From contig JPHH03000048.1 in assembly GCA_000750105.3 (NCBI GenBank), positions 175,684-239,683 of the forward strand: a stretch of DNA of 64,000 nt. Direction: 5' to 3'. The position numbers and the translations under genes were made by a program. The first letter of the stretch is position 1. Each line of letters opens with the position of its first letter. The notes beneath the pieces were generated by a model, which was given only the letters and a program-made list of their open reading frames with translations, ran no database searches and was not told where the DNA came from. The stretch is from Tolypocladium sp. Sup5 PDA-1. Lineage: Eukaryota > Ascomycota > Sordariomycetes > Hypocreales > Ophiocordycipitaceae. Below, one piece after another: positions 44,721 to 57,299 of this stretch.

Positions 44721-46229
44721 TGGGTATGGATGAGCTGGGCAGCCGTGGTGGATGGGAATGTGCGTCACGGTCCATACGAGCGTAGACTTGGAGCAGGCAG
44801 CGCACCGGGGCAGGGCACGTAGAACGCGACAAGTGCAAAAGCTGGAGCAGTACCGTTCCGGACAAACAACTATAGAGTACAGGTCTCTTCTATAAAGTCT
44901 CATGATACACGGATGACAGCAGTTGGTGGATGCGCCAGTCAAGGGGCACCTTCAGTGAACGACCGGGCGCGGGAGTCGCTGCAACTCGTCTTCTGCCACG
45001 TAGCATGCATGAACCTTTTGCCTCACGTTACGCCTCTCATTGTCTTCTGGCCCGCGCCCTCGTCAGTTCGCAGTGGCTTCGCAGCGCCATATGTAGGCAG
45101 TGGGGCGGAAGAGAGGTACGGCTATGAGCTGTTGACTGTCGTGAGCTTATACTGCGTTCCTGATGTTGCGCAATTCACAGCAAGACACACAACAGATGAG
45201 GATCTTCGGACCATCCCCTCGGTGTTACTTGGGATAATGCTTCCCAGAATCGAGGCTGGCCGGTATTATAACGATGGCCTCCGCCTCCCAGACTCTATCC
45301 ACCCGACAAACCCTCTGCCGTCTCTCAGACGGCCGCCTTGGTCTTGGAACCTTGGTTCTGGAACCAAAAAGAGACTACCAACGACGAAATGCATAGTGCT
45401 CAATAGTCCGATGAAACTCAAGTCGAGCGTGGGGACTTTCTCTACTAGTCGTTGCTCTTGCATATAAGAGCGGGACCAAGTCTGATTGCCAGGTTGGGAA
45501 GATTCAAACAACTCCTGTGGACTCTAGTTACCGTTTAAGGAACCGGACAGTCCGGCGTCCGTAATAGGTTAGCGTGCGGCTGGAAATTGAGCCGCCCAAT
45601 ACCGAGATGAAGTGCGGTGCAGCCGAGTCGATGTAAGGCTGCCTTGCAACCCTGCGTTGGCAACTTGGTTTAGAAGACCAGGCAAAGCTCTGTGCACATT
45701 GCCATTTAGAGAATCCGGAAAGTCCTGCCATCGTAACGGGTTAGTGGGTGCGGCTGGAGATTACGCCCCGAAACAGCACATTGGGAAATTGCGGTGTAGG
45801 AGTTGCAAAGGAAGGCTACCTTGCAGCCCTTCCCCGACAATCTTTACCATGCTGTGCCGTTCACTCTGATACGGCATGCACAAGCACTCGATTACATATT
45901 ACAGGGATCCGCCCTGCGAGTGAGCCCCTAATCTGTACGCTCCCTATCGGAAGCTTCCCCTGCTTCTGTCCGTTTGGCTCACTCAGATCCCGTCGTTCCA
46001 TCTTCCACCGCCCTACACAAACAACGAATCCTGATGGCACCATTCTTTCTTTTTCTCTCGTCAGGAGTTTTCTATATAAACCGCCGCAACCTCGACAGAC
46101 GAAGGTCGACCTTGACCATGCCTCTCCATTCCCTCGGACACTCCTAGGACATTCTTGCGCAAAGTATTCGCTTCTTACGAGTTTGTTACATTTCTGTTTG
46201 GCTTTTACTTCGTATTTGTCAAACTCACT
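44721..46229. other. Gene-poor region with a diverged tandem duplication
   Basis: No domain-bearing ORF. It contains the duplication at 45531-45830 (separate entry). A TATA-like tatataaa lies at 46072-46079, about 155 bp upstream of the small gene at 46230. Confidence 0.5.
45531..45830. repeat. Two diverged tandem copies of a ~125-bp unit, offset ~175 bp
   Basis: Copy A (45531-45653) and copy B (45702-45830) share in the same order a CCGGA(C/A)AGTCC block, GT(C)CGTAA...GGGTTAG-like block, GTGCGGCTGGA(A/G)ATT, a TGCGGTG(C/T)AG block and GGCTRCCTTGCARCCCT. Many of the differences are transitions. It could be a duplicated piece of an old repeat element or of a former gene. Confidence 0.7.
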
Positions 46230-46621
46230 ATGGCTACTCCATCCATCAGTTCTGTCGAAGCTGAAGCAGGATCTGCAAACGAGTGCGTTTCAATTCATCT
46301 CACAAGCATCCGACTCCTACGGCAATCACTCTCTGACACGGCATAGATACGACGATCCGTCTTCGCCTCCACGGGCACACAGAGAACCGTTTAAAAAGTC
46401 ACCTGGAGCCATCGAGCATTGGCTCGACGGAGCTGTGACGGCGGTCGTCGCCCTCAGCATCCCAGGGCACCCCTATGACCGAGCTTCCGAATCCCGAGCC
46501 TCGCACGGGTGTGGTCAATCCGACTCGAACCGCCAGTGAAACGACAATGGAAGCGAACAATCCAAGGCAGGTCCTGTACAACCCTTCCTGGAACGCGGCT
46601 GGTGGTCTGGTCGTTCGTTGA
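46230..46621 (+). pseudogene. Small two-exon gene with probable frameshift, unknown function
   Basis: ATG at 46230 opens MATPSISSVEAEAGSANE; a canonical 64-nt intron (46283-46346: GTGCGT, branch CTGAC, TAG) leads to YDDPSSPPRAHREPFKK and SPGAIEHWLDGAVTA. In this frame the text then turns unlikely and stops at 46540. One frame over, immediately after the codons for VTA, it reads SSPSASQGTPMTELPNPEPR and on to LYNPSWNAAGGLVVR before a stop at 46619-46621. Leaving out one G of the GG at about 46443-46444 would join the two smoothly. A TATA-like box and pyrimidine-rich leader precede the ATG. This looks like a small Ser/Pro-rich protein gene broken by a one-base insertion; a missed intron or a sequencing error are alternatives. 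I recognise no family. Confidence 0.45.
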
Positions 46622-47572
46622 ACGGCAACAAGTTCAGTGCAGGCCGACTACTATTGAGTGCCCTCGGCATGTTTCGAGCACATAGTATGAGGTTTTTGAA
46701 GTACTGGGGAGAGGGCAAACTAGTACATGTTCGATGTGGTTGCGGACTTCAAGTTCTATCGAGGCCCGCACGCTCCTGGCCGGTCTTCTAAATAATAGTG
46801 GTTGGATGCGACAGGAGGTGAGATGCCCGTAACTGCCAGTTCTGATCCCGGGCAAAGTCACTCATCTTTCGTAATCTTTCGGCACGGGGTTATTGTAATT
46901 TAGTTGGTTTCTTGGAAAATAGTCATGTGCATCTCATGCTCTTCATGTCCCGATATGAATGTCATCGATTTGCGTTGAGAATAAATTACCCAAGTATTGT
47001 TTTGCTTGAAAGACGGAGGGGCTGTCAAGAGTTTAGGATTGCGCATAGCTATATGCTGATGAAGATGATGAGACTTACACGTATGTAGAGTGTACGCGGA
47101 TATAAAGTGAAGGAGCCCTACTCTGGGGGAAGTATCATGCATTTATTCATCTCTTTATCCACTTATTCGTTCATCTAGCCCTTTAAGGCGTGCGTGGGTA
47201 AAAAGTGCGTAATCGGGTCAATTTACAAGAGGTTGCCGGGGGACCGCACAGGGACGAAAGTGTGTAGTGCATTGGATTACGGAGCTCATCGGGGTACAGA
47301 CGACACTTGGTACAGTAACGGCTTTGTCTGGCTCATCCCAACAACCGCAATCCACTTGCCATTAGTCCATGTCATCGTGACCCGTTCCGAGGCGCAAAAG
47401 CCGGGGACCAGCTATCGAGGGCGAATGTCATCAGAATTACGAAACTCAACGTTGTCAAGCCTCTTCAAAGCCGTATTATTATTACTAACTACGAACTGGA
47501 ATATTAGACTCGACCGTGTTCAATCTATACCCCTACGGCTATCTTGACGCCGCCAACATCGCACATCACAGC
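46622..47572. other. Intergenic region, AT-richer, no gene recognised
   Basis: An ORF at 47194-47547 (117 codons, plus) overlaps the 3' flank of the OPT gene and has no domain; it is not supported. Nothing else is seen. Confidence 0.45.
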
Positions 47573-50500
47573 CTACCACGTCTCGGGCCCCAGGGGTTTC
47601 GTAACACCCTTGATAAACTTCTTGGTAACGGCCGTCATGTTGTTGTCGAGCGTGTTGTACGGCGCCGAGTTGCCCCACCAGTCGGGGAAGTTGGCGTTGC
47701 CCAGGCCGAGGGCAAGGCCGACGACGACGACGCACAGCCGCGAGCCGATGTCGAGAGCGCCGGAGAGGACGTAGTTGTACTCGGCTGTTGAGGCACTGGT
47801 TAGCATGGGCTTTTACAAAAGGGCATAACGGGGGACTTGTTTCCAAGAGGGCACAACGGGGACGACGTACTCCACCATCCAAGGTATCGGCGGCGGATCC
47901 ACCAGTTGAAGATGAGGCCGACAATGACCCACTGCATGAGGTAGTACAGCGTGGCGGGAGGGATGAGGCCGGCGGCGCCGAAGATGGCCGGGAAGACGAT
48001 GTAGCGCAGGAAGCTCCTGGGGTAGCGGCGGGCCAGGAAGTACTGGATCACAGGAAGGGCGAATCCGATGAACCAGAACCAGTTGGTCCAAGAGTAGCTG
48101 CGAGGGCGTCAGTCGGTGCACTCAGGGGTAGATAGAGAGGAAGGGGGCAAGGACGCTTACATTCCACCAGCGCCAAAGACTCGCTTGGGGCCCTGTTCGT
48201 ATCATGGTTAGCAAAAAGCAAATCCAAAGAGTGTGCAACAGGGGAAGACGGTGACCCACAATGACACCCCAGATGACGCTGGCGTTGTAAAAGGTGCGCG
48301 CGTTGGGGCAGGTCAGGCCCTGGGGCTGGTCCTCGGTGCAAATCTCCCTGATGTTGCCAATGAGAAAGTTGTACGTGGCCGTCTGCACAAAGGAGAGCCA
48401 GATGACGGCAAAGGCCTGGGCGGCGAACATGCTGCGGGGCGGGACCTTCATGTAGTGGCCGACCTTCATGTCGGAGATGTAGTTGAGGCCGTTGGCGGAG
48501 AGCATGTAGCCCCAGGACTTGAACAGCATCATGGCGATGGGGCGGCCGGGGAGCCTGCGTGGTTTGGTCAGCAATGGCCACAAGATAGGGGTCACCGCTC
48601 TCTTGAGAGCGAAAGATGAGACGCACATGTATCCAAATATCATCTCGGTGATGACGTTGAGGCCCGTTTGCTGGTTCGTAATGGCCTGGACCATGCCGAT
48701 GGGGATGAAGAGCACGACGCCGATGAGGATGCACACGATGTAGGCCCACCACGGCAGATGCGTCTCCCAGACCTGCGAGGCGACCATGCCAAAGGCGAAG
48801 CTGAAGATGAAGATGGAGAGGAACCACCACTCGGGGGCCTCCTTGTAGCGTCGCATGAGCTTGAGGTGGATATCGGGCTCCTCGGACTTGGAGTTGCGCG
48901 CGCGGCGCCACACGTCGGGCCCGTAGAAGAGGGCGACGTGGGTGACGGTGGAGATGAGCGTGGCAAAGGACATCCCGTAGGACAGAGAGAAGGTGGCGCC
49001 GAGGAGGATGGGAGAGTACTCTTGGTAGGCGGTTTCGTTGACGGTGAACTCGGGAGTCAGGATGCGGCTCGTGTTGTAGCGATGGGCGTAGCGGTCCCAG
49101 TTGGCGTTGGCACTTGGATTTATGTTAGCAACTGACGGTCATGACATGGAACAGGTACGAGGGTGGATTCAGAAAAGGGGCCACGAACCTGATGGGCAGG
49201 TAGCGGTAGTAGTCTGGTCCTCCCCAGGCCAGCCCAATGGCGCCAACGACCATGAAGAGCAACCCAGCCGCAACGTTGGCAATGGCAAACGCGGGCGTCT
49301 GCAGTGGGCTGTTGAGGAAGCCCGAGATGGTGGTCCAGTCAAAGGAGATGGGCAGGATGCCGAGGCCGGACTGGCCGCCAAAGATCTGGTTGACGACGAC
49401 GTTCTCGGGGGCGATGAAGCAGGCGAAGACGAAGAGCTGGAGAAACTGGGCGAAGACCTGGGGCACCCACTCCCACACAAAGGTGGCGAGGCCGACGATG
49501 AGGAAGAACTTGTAGCGGCCGATGCGCCAACCGTTGGTAACGGCCGGGTCGGCGGGCTGGTGGTTGTGCAGCGAGTACATGACGGTGGTGGTGACGAGGT
49601 TGGCGGGCCAGACCATGGACGAGGGCCAGACGAGGAAGCGGCGAGCGATGCCGGCGACGCCGAAGCCCATGGCCTGCGTGGAGAGGATGAGGAGGATCTG
49701 GAAGCCCCATCTAGAGGGTGTCAGTCTGTTTCTCGAACTATGCTTTTATAGGGGATGTACGTGTTCTGGTTGAAGGACTGGAGTGGATAGGGGAGGAGAC
49801 AGGGAGACTCACTTGAAGTGCTGGCCGTAGTAGACTTCCTGGGCGAGCAGAATGTCAATGGCGTAGCTGTAGCCCGTGCCGGCGGCGGTCATCATGGTGA
49901 TGATGGTATGCTCCTTGACGTTGAAGGGCCCCGGGTTGAGGTTGAACTCGCAGCCGAGCACGCGGAAGACTTTGTTGGGGAGGACGCGGGCGCAGAAGCA
50001 TCCCATGCTACGCTCGGGTTAGACTCGACAACGACAGACAAGACACAGAAGCCTCCAGGACGTACGGATAGGCAATCAGCTGCACGACGGTGGGCGAGAT
50101 GCTGATGACGCCGCGGCGCAGGGAGAGCAGGACGTTGCAGGCGGCGATGACGGTGCACAGGATGCCGCCGATGACCCAGGCTCGGATGGTGTCGACGGGC
50201 ATGTCGGGGTCGTCCGTCGGGGGGACCTACGGATGTTAGTATTCTTCCATATTCTATAAAAGTTGCCATTGTTTCTGAAGTCGCTTATACACATCACATA
50301 TACACATATCTCCGTGTATATCCAAGACAACACGAGCAACATGAAAGGGGAGATGGACGCACCGACGACCGCACCTCCGGGTACGGCGAGTCCTCCTGGA
50401 GCAGCGACTCATCGACGGCGGCCTGCTTCTCGATGTTGGCCGAGTCGAGGGCGCTGTCAATCGTCTCGAGCTTGTCGTTGTCGAGGAAGGGGTCCCACTT

Positions 50501-50629
50501 GTGCTGCTTGCGGAAGTTGCGCAGCTCCTTGGTCGGGTTGCCGACGACGCCGGGGGGCGCCTCGTCGGCGTCGGCGTCGACCTCGACGGCCGTGCTGCGG
50601 CCGAGGCCGAAGCGGTCCTTGAGGCCCAT
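47573..50629 (-). CDS. Oligopeptide transporter, OPT family (peptide-transporter clade), 798 aa
   Basis: Proton-coupled importer of tetra/pentapeptides or glutathione-like substrates at the plasma membrane. Nine exons: 50629-50363, 50226-50066, 50007-49813, 49710-49189, 49112-48627, 48554-48260, 48192-48161, 48097-47871, 47784-47573; introns 58-136 nt. Exon 7 is only 32 nt. Family signatures are present: NPGPFNVKEHTIITMM, a LGILPISFDWT block, and MKVPPRSMFAAQ (the KIPPR-type motif), with about 14-16 hydrophobic segments. The N-terminal ~95 residues are cytosolic, acidic and polar. The C-terminus TEYNYVLSGALDIG...FPDWWGN is typical. The length fits the family. Substrate cannot be predicted from sequence alone. 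Confidence 0.93.
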
Positions 50630-53600
50630 TTCGACGGGCTCGAGGTTGAGCGAGAGGATGGGTCAGATGTGTTGAAGAGTTGGGGTCAAGGCTGGCCTAT
50701 GTCAACTTTTCCAGCAAACTAATATGTCGCCCGTGGCGAACAGCGTGGCGCAGACGCGGTGATAGGGAATCCCAACGGCGTGCGGTAACACAGGGCCTGG
50801 CTGCGGAGGACCGTCTGTCTCTTTATACGGAGTACGTGATGTGCTATGTACGACATGTCAAGAGCGCACGCTGATCACACATGGCAGCGTGCCCGTTTCA
50901 CCAACAATACGCGGGTGCCGCCTTTGCCAGGACAAGGTTACTGACAAGGTTACTACGATAGGGGCCCGGGTGTGTCTGCTTGGCCAGAGACTCCAGACTG
51001 CCATTTTCGGTCGTCCGCCCGGTGCAGGATCTTTTGGGCAGAGGGGGCTGCTTGGGCAGTACAGACGACGGGGTCTCTCGCGAATCGATTGGATGTCTCA
51101 GACGCGTGCTCAGTGCGATGTGACCAAGGATGACCACTGAAGATGCCGGCCCTGTCTCCTACACGGCCACACCCCGTCGGCTCCGTCCGGGGTAAAGCAG
51201 GGGAGGGCTCATGGTTCGTCCCTACCAACCGTATCCAGCGGGAAAGTGAACCCTACTGTTTCCCGTCTTCTGGAACTTTGGGACGGGGAGTCTGCGGGTG
51301 TGGTTAGCGCGTGGGCGGTTCAGGTCGGTTCGCTTGACAAAAGGACCGGCGGAGGGCACAACGCCGCACACGGACAATCAATCATGTCGTGGGCGGCTGG
51401 AGGGCGCGCTCCACGCGAGCTTCGTGGGTGTAATCGCGGTTTAACGGCCGGGCTCGGGCGGATTCCTGTTTGCTGCATTGTCTTGTGGTGCCATCGTCGG
51501 CGGGTTGTAGCTGTTGGTTGTCGTTGGATTAAAGAGCGAATACCCGCTGGGAGATGTGAAAGTGGTTTCAGTTATGTTAGTGCATAGACAGCTGACTCAA
51601 CCCTCAAGCGGTCGGTCTATAATAGTCACTGACTTTCGGGTTGTCCATGGATTGAACTAACAGAGTAGAGTTGTCAATGCCGTTCCAAACAGCAACGCAT
51701 TCCGCCAGCGGAGTGCAAATAGCCGTCTTACACTCGACGCAACCACGTTCAGGCCTTGTTTTACGCTTATCTCCTTGGTTGTTGGTCGAACCCTCGCAGC
51801 GCGTACGGCAGATCGGCACGACGCACGGCTGCGCGCCAGTCCGGACCTGGCAGTGAACCTTTGGGCCATGCCGCCGCACTGGGTGCTGTTGGCCCCGGGG
51901 TCTTGTCTTTGGCGCCTTCCCGGATGCGGGTGTCCACCCCTCTCCAGGAGCCCCAGAGCCCTTTTGCGAGGGAACTTGTGTCAGTTGTCCTCGTTTGGGC
52001 CTCCAGCGGTATTGGCCCTTTGTATTTGGGGGCCTTCTCGGGTGGTTCGGGTTGCCCGCCCCCGCAGATATGCCGTTGGTTGGCCCATTCTTCCGCGGCA
52101 GCGTTCACCAAGTACGGGCATTTGTGTGTTGTGGCGCCACTTATCATGCGGTATGTAAACTACAAATGCGCTATGTTTGTCGCCGGTTGTGAGTTCTAGT
52201 CCTTCAGATATCAAAAGTGCGTCTCGTCGTGGCAAGTAGTTCCAGGCAAGTCACTAGAGAGTGGTATGGGAGGCTCTCGAGTATCACGACATACCGTTTT
52301 ATTGGGTTGACCACCAGATGCAGATCTGGAGCACCCCCACGGCCCAAGCCTTAACGGAGGATAGGGCTGCTGGCTGTCTTTAGGCGTAGCCCAATTGTTA
52401 ACGACCACCGAGTTAAACTTTCTTGTTGCAAATGAAGGGGCCATGATTCGCTGTAGGTGCGGGCTCTCCCGTGCCTTGGCTCATCTGGGATGCCTGTGCT
52501 CTGGGATCATGGCCCAAGCATCAGGCCTTGTCTACCGATCTTGAGAAACCACGGGGTCCAGCTCCATTGCCTCCTCAAACACGAAGCGTGGTACGGAGTA
52601 TTACTGGTGTGCCTTGTGATACGCCCAAACCAAACAGAGGCCCTGTCGTCCATGTACGGCGTTACACCGCATGGTCCAACCCCCTCCCCTCGCCTGCCGG
52701 TGTCAATGTCAATAGGTACGTACCTCCAAAGCCCAACCAACACTCGAGAAGCCGTTGGCATTGGCTGATTTGACCCATGTGCATCATGCCAATGCTATCA
52801 ACTCGGCAAGTCGGCATCTCCCAGAAAATGATCTGTGGCTTTTGTCTTGGCTGCATGGAGGTGGGCGGAATGATTTTCGTCATCGAGGCGAAACCTTGGC
52901 AGCCAAGACATTCACGATCTGGAGGGGGACGCCATCGTTGACGATGCCCGTGTCGAAGAACTTCGCGGCCGAGAACAGTGCGGCAGCAGTATGCAAGCCG
53001 CTGGCAAAAGGGCCCGGCGGCTGCGGCGGTATCGGAGCCACCGAGATGTATATCAATTGTCTTAGCGTCAGCCAACAAAAGTTCTGAGGGCTGCGGCCGG
53101 GGCTGTGTAAAGGCGCATGGTGGTAACCGCGGCAGCATGGGTGCTCTGGTTGGCGTAGTATCCTTCTTGCTCAGTGTCCATTGTATTGGATGAACTGCAC
53201 ATCGTATGGACTGCTGATTGCAGCAGTTTGCCTCCATAGTTGTCTGATAAGGCACTGCTTATATGAAACTTTAAAGTTGTAAATCAACTGCATGTTTACT
53301 GGGCTCGTCTTAAACGGGTTGCTCACAAGCATGAGCGGCAGAGCTCGTAAATACCAAGATCAACGGAGCACCCGATCCACGATGGCATATCTTGCTCTGC
53401 GTTAACATCATGCAAACACCTAAGGTTAACTTACGGGGCTCCAAAAGATGTATGAAGTAAAGCATGGAGTTGATGAATGTCTACCATGTTTCTGCGCCTA
53501 TCTACATGTAGTCGTCGTGCCATTTTGGAAGACGTAGCCGACCTGCTGAACTCGACAACACAAACGAGCACTGATGCCAAGCCAACACGCAACTTCCAAA

Positions 53601-55473
53601 CGCGGGAGGAGCTTCAAATAGCAGCACATGACTTCGGTTCCGATAAGTGGCAGAGAGTACCAGCGCATGCTAGCGAGTGGGGTTGGGGGACGGGTTCCCG
53701 AGATAAAAGTCCCCATAGGGAGGGATGGGTGCACGTGTAAGCACGGGGGGGACTTTTGGTGCCCCGTGCCGACTCCATGGTTGCTTTGGGAATCATCCGC
53801 GATGGGCGTGTCGATGCCCTGTACGACGCTTTAGACTGTCCGCGCACGCGAGATGGCAAATATTGATAATGATAGCTCCTGATTGCCCTGGAAGCGACTC
53901 AAGCCGGCGTGGAACAGACATGCTCTTGTTACGTCCTTCATGTTCACGGGATCCTCGGTAGCCGTCCTCGGGAGACAATACGTTCAGCCTTGATTGTGCA
54001 CATTACTAACCTTTAGTCTGGCAAAGGTTCCCATGTTCCAGACTCGGTGTGGGACTGATTCCCGGGCCGCAAGTCCCCGCTTGGTCATAGATACCATATC
54101 CGGCGTCGCGAAAGGACAGGAGATGGTGGCGAGGGTGGCAAGGCCGCCTAACACTATACGACTACACGGGGAGCTCAAAGTAATGACCCGGGGCTAATAT
54201 GAGCGTGGTATGATAAGGCACATTATGGTGACAAAGACGCGAGCTTTTGGTGAAAGCAGCTATCGCGTGCCCTTCGTGATGCTCATCCCCTGATGAGATG
54301 CCAGCAACCAAACTCAATGATGTAGCAAGTCTCTGCTCCTCGAACATCAAGCAGGGCCACATTATACAGCCCATGCGAGTTAAAGCTGACAGGTGGCATC
54401 TATGCATGAGGCTCAGGCTCGCGTGGCGAGGATGCTGAAGGGGGTTGCAACGGCGACTTGATCTGTACTGGCACCAGACACGGGCTGCGCTAGACCGGAC
54501 AGTCCCAAATTTGCTTCCGGGGGATTGTTTCCTATATCGGAGCGCTGTGCCGCGGAGGCATGTTGCGTTGGAAGCGCTGTTGGGCGATCTGCTCTAGGCT
54601 GTACATGTCGGCCTGCTCTGAGGGGGTGAATGAAAAAGGAATATGCCCTGCGAGCTCAGAATGCCATAAACACAGAAACGCAGTCAAAAGTGGCGTGTGA
54701 TTTGTAAAATGCCATTGATTCAAATCCTTTATTGGGCAAATGGCCGAGTTGCATGTCTCCGGCATGAATATGAGGACACGAATGAAATATGGAACCAACA
54801 CACAAACCGGCAGCGTTGGCCAACTCTTCAAAAACGTCACATGCAAGATGAAAATATTATAAATTATAAATGGTGAGTCAGATTTCTTAGTTAAAATAGA
54901 GCTGCAGAGTAAGACGGGCGAAACCACACGACACAAAGGGCCAAGCACAAACTCACTCAAACGTCAAGACAGGTGAGTTGTCGGCTCATGCAGTTAGACA
55001 AACAAAGGTTTTAATATGTCATTTGTTATATATATGTTGGCTTCCTTGGCACTTAAGCTCATGGGAAATGTGGTATCCCTTGGGATAAGACGGCTTCTGA
55101 GCTTTATGACGAACCATTGGCCCTTGATTCTCAGGTTAGCAGCCCTGGTGAGCATCTCAATCACATTGGTGGAACGCTGTGGGAAGATCACTGTTCTTAG
55201 CGCAAACTCAAACATTCATGAGTGAGCAAACTTATACTGAGACCACTTCGTACAGTCGACAACAATGCCCTAATAGGACAACGCACAACACGGCTCGGCG
55301 ACAGCAGACTCATGCTACGCATTCTCATCGCTGCGTTACTTATTCGACATCTCCCCGCCTTGACTTTAAACCTAAACATGGAATTACAGCCAAGTTACGG
55401 GTAGTATCGTTACCTCGTTATTCCGAGAGCTATCTTTATCTCCGCTTCTACCGTTACTCCTTGCATATTGACA
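50630..55473. other. Long gene-poor region, probable repeat graveyard
   Basis: 4.8 kb with no intact gene. The part at 51.6-52.4 kb holds a probable transposase relic (separate entry). Around 52,880-53,118 (minus) there is a short protein-like stretch (see findings). From 53,190 to 55,470 the DNA is AT-richer with only short ORFs. Two TACGGAGTA motifs occur (50826, 52592). Confidence 0.5.
51604..52330 (-). mobile_element. Possible DDE transposase relic (piggyBac-like C-terminus)
   Basis: On the minus strand at 51879-51604 the translation RTRCEGSTNNQGDKRK followed by TRPERGCVECKTAICTPLAEC resembles the Cys-rich end of piggyBac-type transposases (basic stretch, then C..C......C). Upstream at about 52290-52200 another frame reads KRYVVILESLPYHSLVTCL and LATTRRTFDI, loosely like the DNxFTSxxLxxxL...GTxRTxR block of such enzymes. 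The frames differ and stops intervene, so it would be a decayed copy. Recognition is by eye and weak; no terminal repeats were found. Confidence 0.3.
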
Positions 55474-56537
55474 TCAGCTAGCCACCTTTGTCTTCCACAC
55501 TTGCCATGCGCTCCACGCTACGATGCCGGCCCCAGACAGAATACCGGCCCACACGAGACTGGCTGTGAGGAATATTTTCTTTACGTACGCTTCGACGGCT
55601 TCGCTGTCGTTGGCCCGCGGGAACGGCTCTTTCGGGACGGGCTTGTCGAGGAACTCGGCCAGCGGCTCCCATCCTTGCGTGAGCTCCATGGTGAGCAGCT
55701 TCGGCGGCTGCACTTGTGCGCGCACGTAGTCGTTGTACTTGAGCAAGATCTCTGGATGAGGTGGTCAGCGTAAGGATCTGTGTCAAGTCGTCGATGTGCA
55801 CGCGGGCAATACGAGATAGGGAGGAACCTGTCAGACGTACCCTTGCCAGAAATGATGCCGAGTCGTTCATTCTCCCTGCAAATGAAGTATACGGTAAGTC
55901 AAAGTCAAGCTGCACCGTCTGCCCGCCACCATGCCGCCTGTGTATTGATGGAATGCTTCTCGCACGCTTCATAGAGCAGCTACTCACTTTTCTCCCATGT
56001 GCTGGAGGAAGATGGGCGCCCAACGCCACGTCGGGCACGGAAACAGCAGCGTCTTGAGGAAACAGGGGTTGATGCCCGCGTTCTTCATGATGGGCTCCAT
56101 GCTCTTGAGCCAGCGGTCCGGGTCGCGCTCGACGAGGACGACCTTGGCGTCCGGGTAGAGCTCGAGCAGTTCTGGCAGAAACATGGTTCCGGGGGCGTCG
56201 GTGATGCCGACGAAGCCGGCCGTGGCCTCGCGCAGGAGCTTCATGAGCACGGGCTTGTTGTCGCGGTTGCGGAAGACTTCGCACCAGAGCTTGGTGTACG
56301 CTTCCACGGGGAACGCCGTCAACTGATGCTTCGGAAAGGCGACATATTGGCAACACTTGAGCAGAAATACATACCATCTTCGCGGCCAAAGAGATGAGTC
56401 CCGCCATGCATGACCGGCCCGCCGAGCAGTTTCTCGAGGGCGAGGGCCATGGAGACGGTGCCGGTGCGGGAGTAGCCGGCGCCGATGACCTGGATCGGCT
56501 GACTCCGGTCGGTCGGCACAGAGGGTACGCCGCCCAT
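55474..56537 (-). CDS. Sulfotransferase-like P-loop protein with C-terminal membrane anchor, 262 aa
   Basis: Exons 56537-56375, 56300-55988, 55875-55841 (35 nt), 55751-55474; introns 74, 112 and 89 nt. The N-terminal IQVIGAGYSRTGTVSMALAL is the PAPS-binding loop of the fungal Sulfotransfer_4-type family, followed by LGGPVMHGGTHLFGRED. Joined across intron 1 it continues AYTKLWCEV. FVGITDAPGTMFLPELLELYP, DAKVVLVERDPDRWLKSMEP and FPCPTWRWAP are the conserved core. ENERLGIISGKEILLKYNDY comes from the last splice junctions. A hydrophobic helix near the C-terminus (IFLTASLVWAGILSGAGIV) predicts membrane anchoring. The substrate is unknown. Many database entries of this family carry misleading names. 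Confidence 0.85.
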
Positions 56538-57299
56538 CCTGGAATGTCCCTTCAGGTCCGAATTCGCACGGCGGCTTTATGACAAGGCCGTTGCGGTTCA
56601 ACGGTCGTTTTGGCGCAAATGGCGGACGGATCGGCCTGTCGGGCCGGAAGGGTTACAATGTCAATGGGGCGTCCTTTACCGCAAACACGACAACTCGTTC
56701 TCGCTGGAGATGGAACCACAAAAAGCAAGACTTGCAGAAGAATGAGCGACTTGCAAGTTGACGAGCACAAGAGAGGAAAGCAGCCTCAAAAGCCGGTGCT
56801 TTCCTGGCAGGGTCACGGACCGACTGACGGTCTCACTCGCATGACACCATTTCATCGCGGCGGCGGCTCGGGCCATGGCCAACACCGGACCGTCATTTGC
56901 CGCTGACCATTGGACCATCGTCCTTCGGTTCATGGCGAACCCGGGCGGCTAGTGCTCACGGCAGTTGCTTCGATTCGCAGGTCTATGTTCAGCTCCGCTC
57001 TTTGGAGATGACCGCAGATCTGGGTGACGGTCGAGTTGTGACCTTGCCGTTTACGTCTGGACCGAAGACTTGGCAATCAGCCAACGTGACGTCTCCATCT
57101 CGGGCTGTCGGCGGCCACGTTGCCGGTTAGGAGTCTTTTAAGTTAATAGTACGGACTACTCCAACTTCGTTCTTTGTAATGTTTCTTTTGACTTTTATTT
57201 GCTTTTCTATTCCCATGCCACTTCGTAGTAGATAAGGAGTCGGGTCCCGCCCTGTTCACAGCAAACGCCTCAGTTGCACAACACACGCACCACCACTCG
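56538..57299. other. Intergenic region
   Basis: 760 bp upstream of the sulfotransferase-like gene and downstream of the deformylase gene. No gene is recognised; a TACGGACTACTCC variant of the recurrent motif is at 57151-57163. Confidence 0.5.

Noticed and set aside
44913..45467. 184-codon plus-strand ORF
   Set aside because: No recognisable domain, no splice support, and it lies in repeat-like DNA.
52662..53255. 197-codon minus-strand ORF
   Set aside because: No domain and unnatural composition; a different frame inside it looks more protein-like and is reported as a weak finding.
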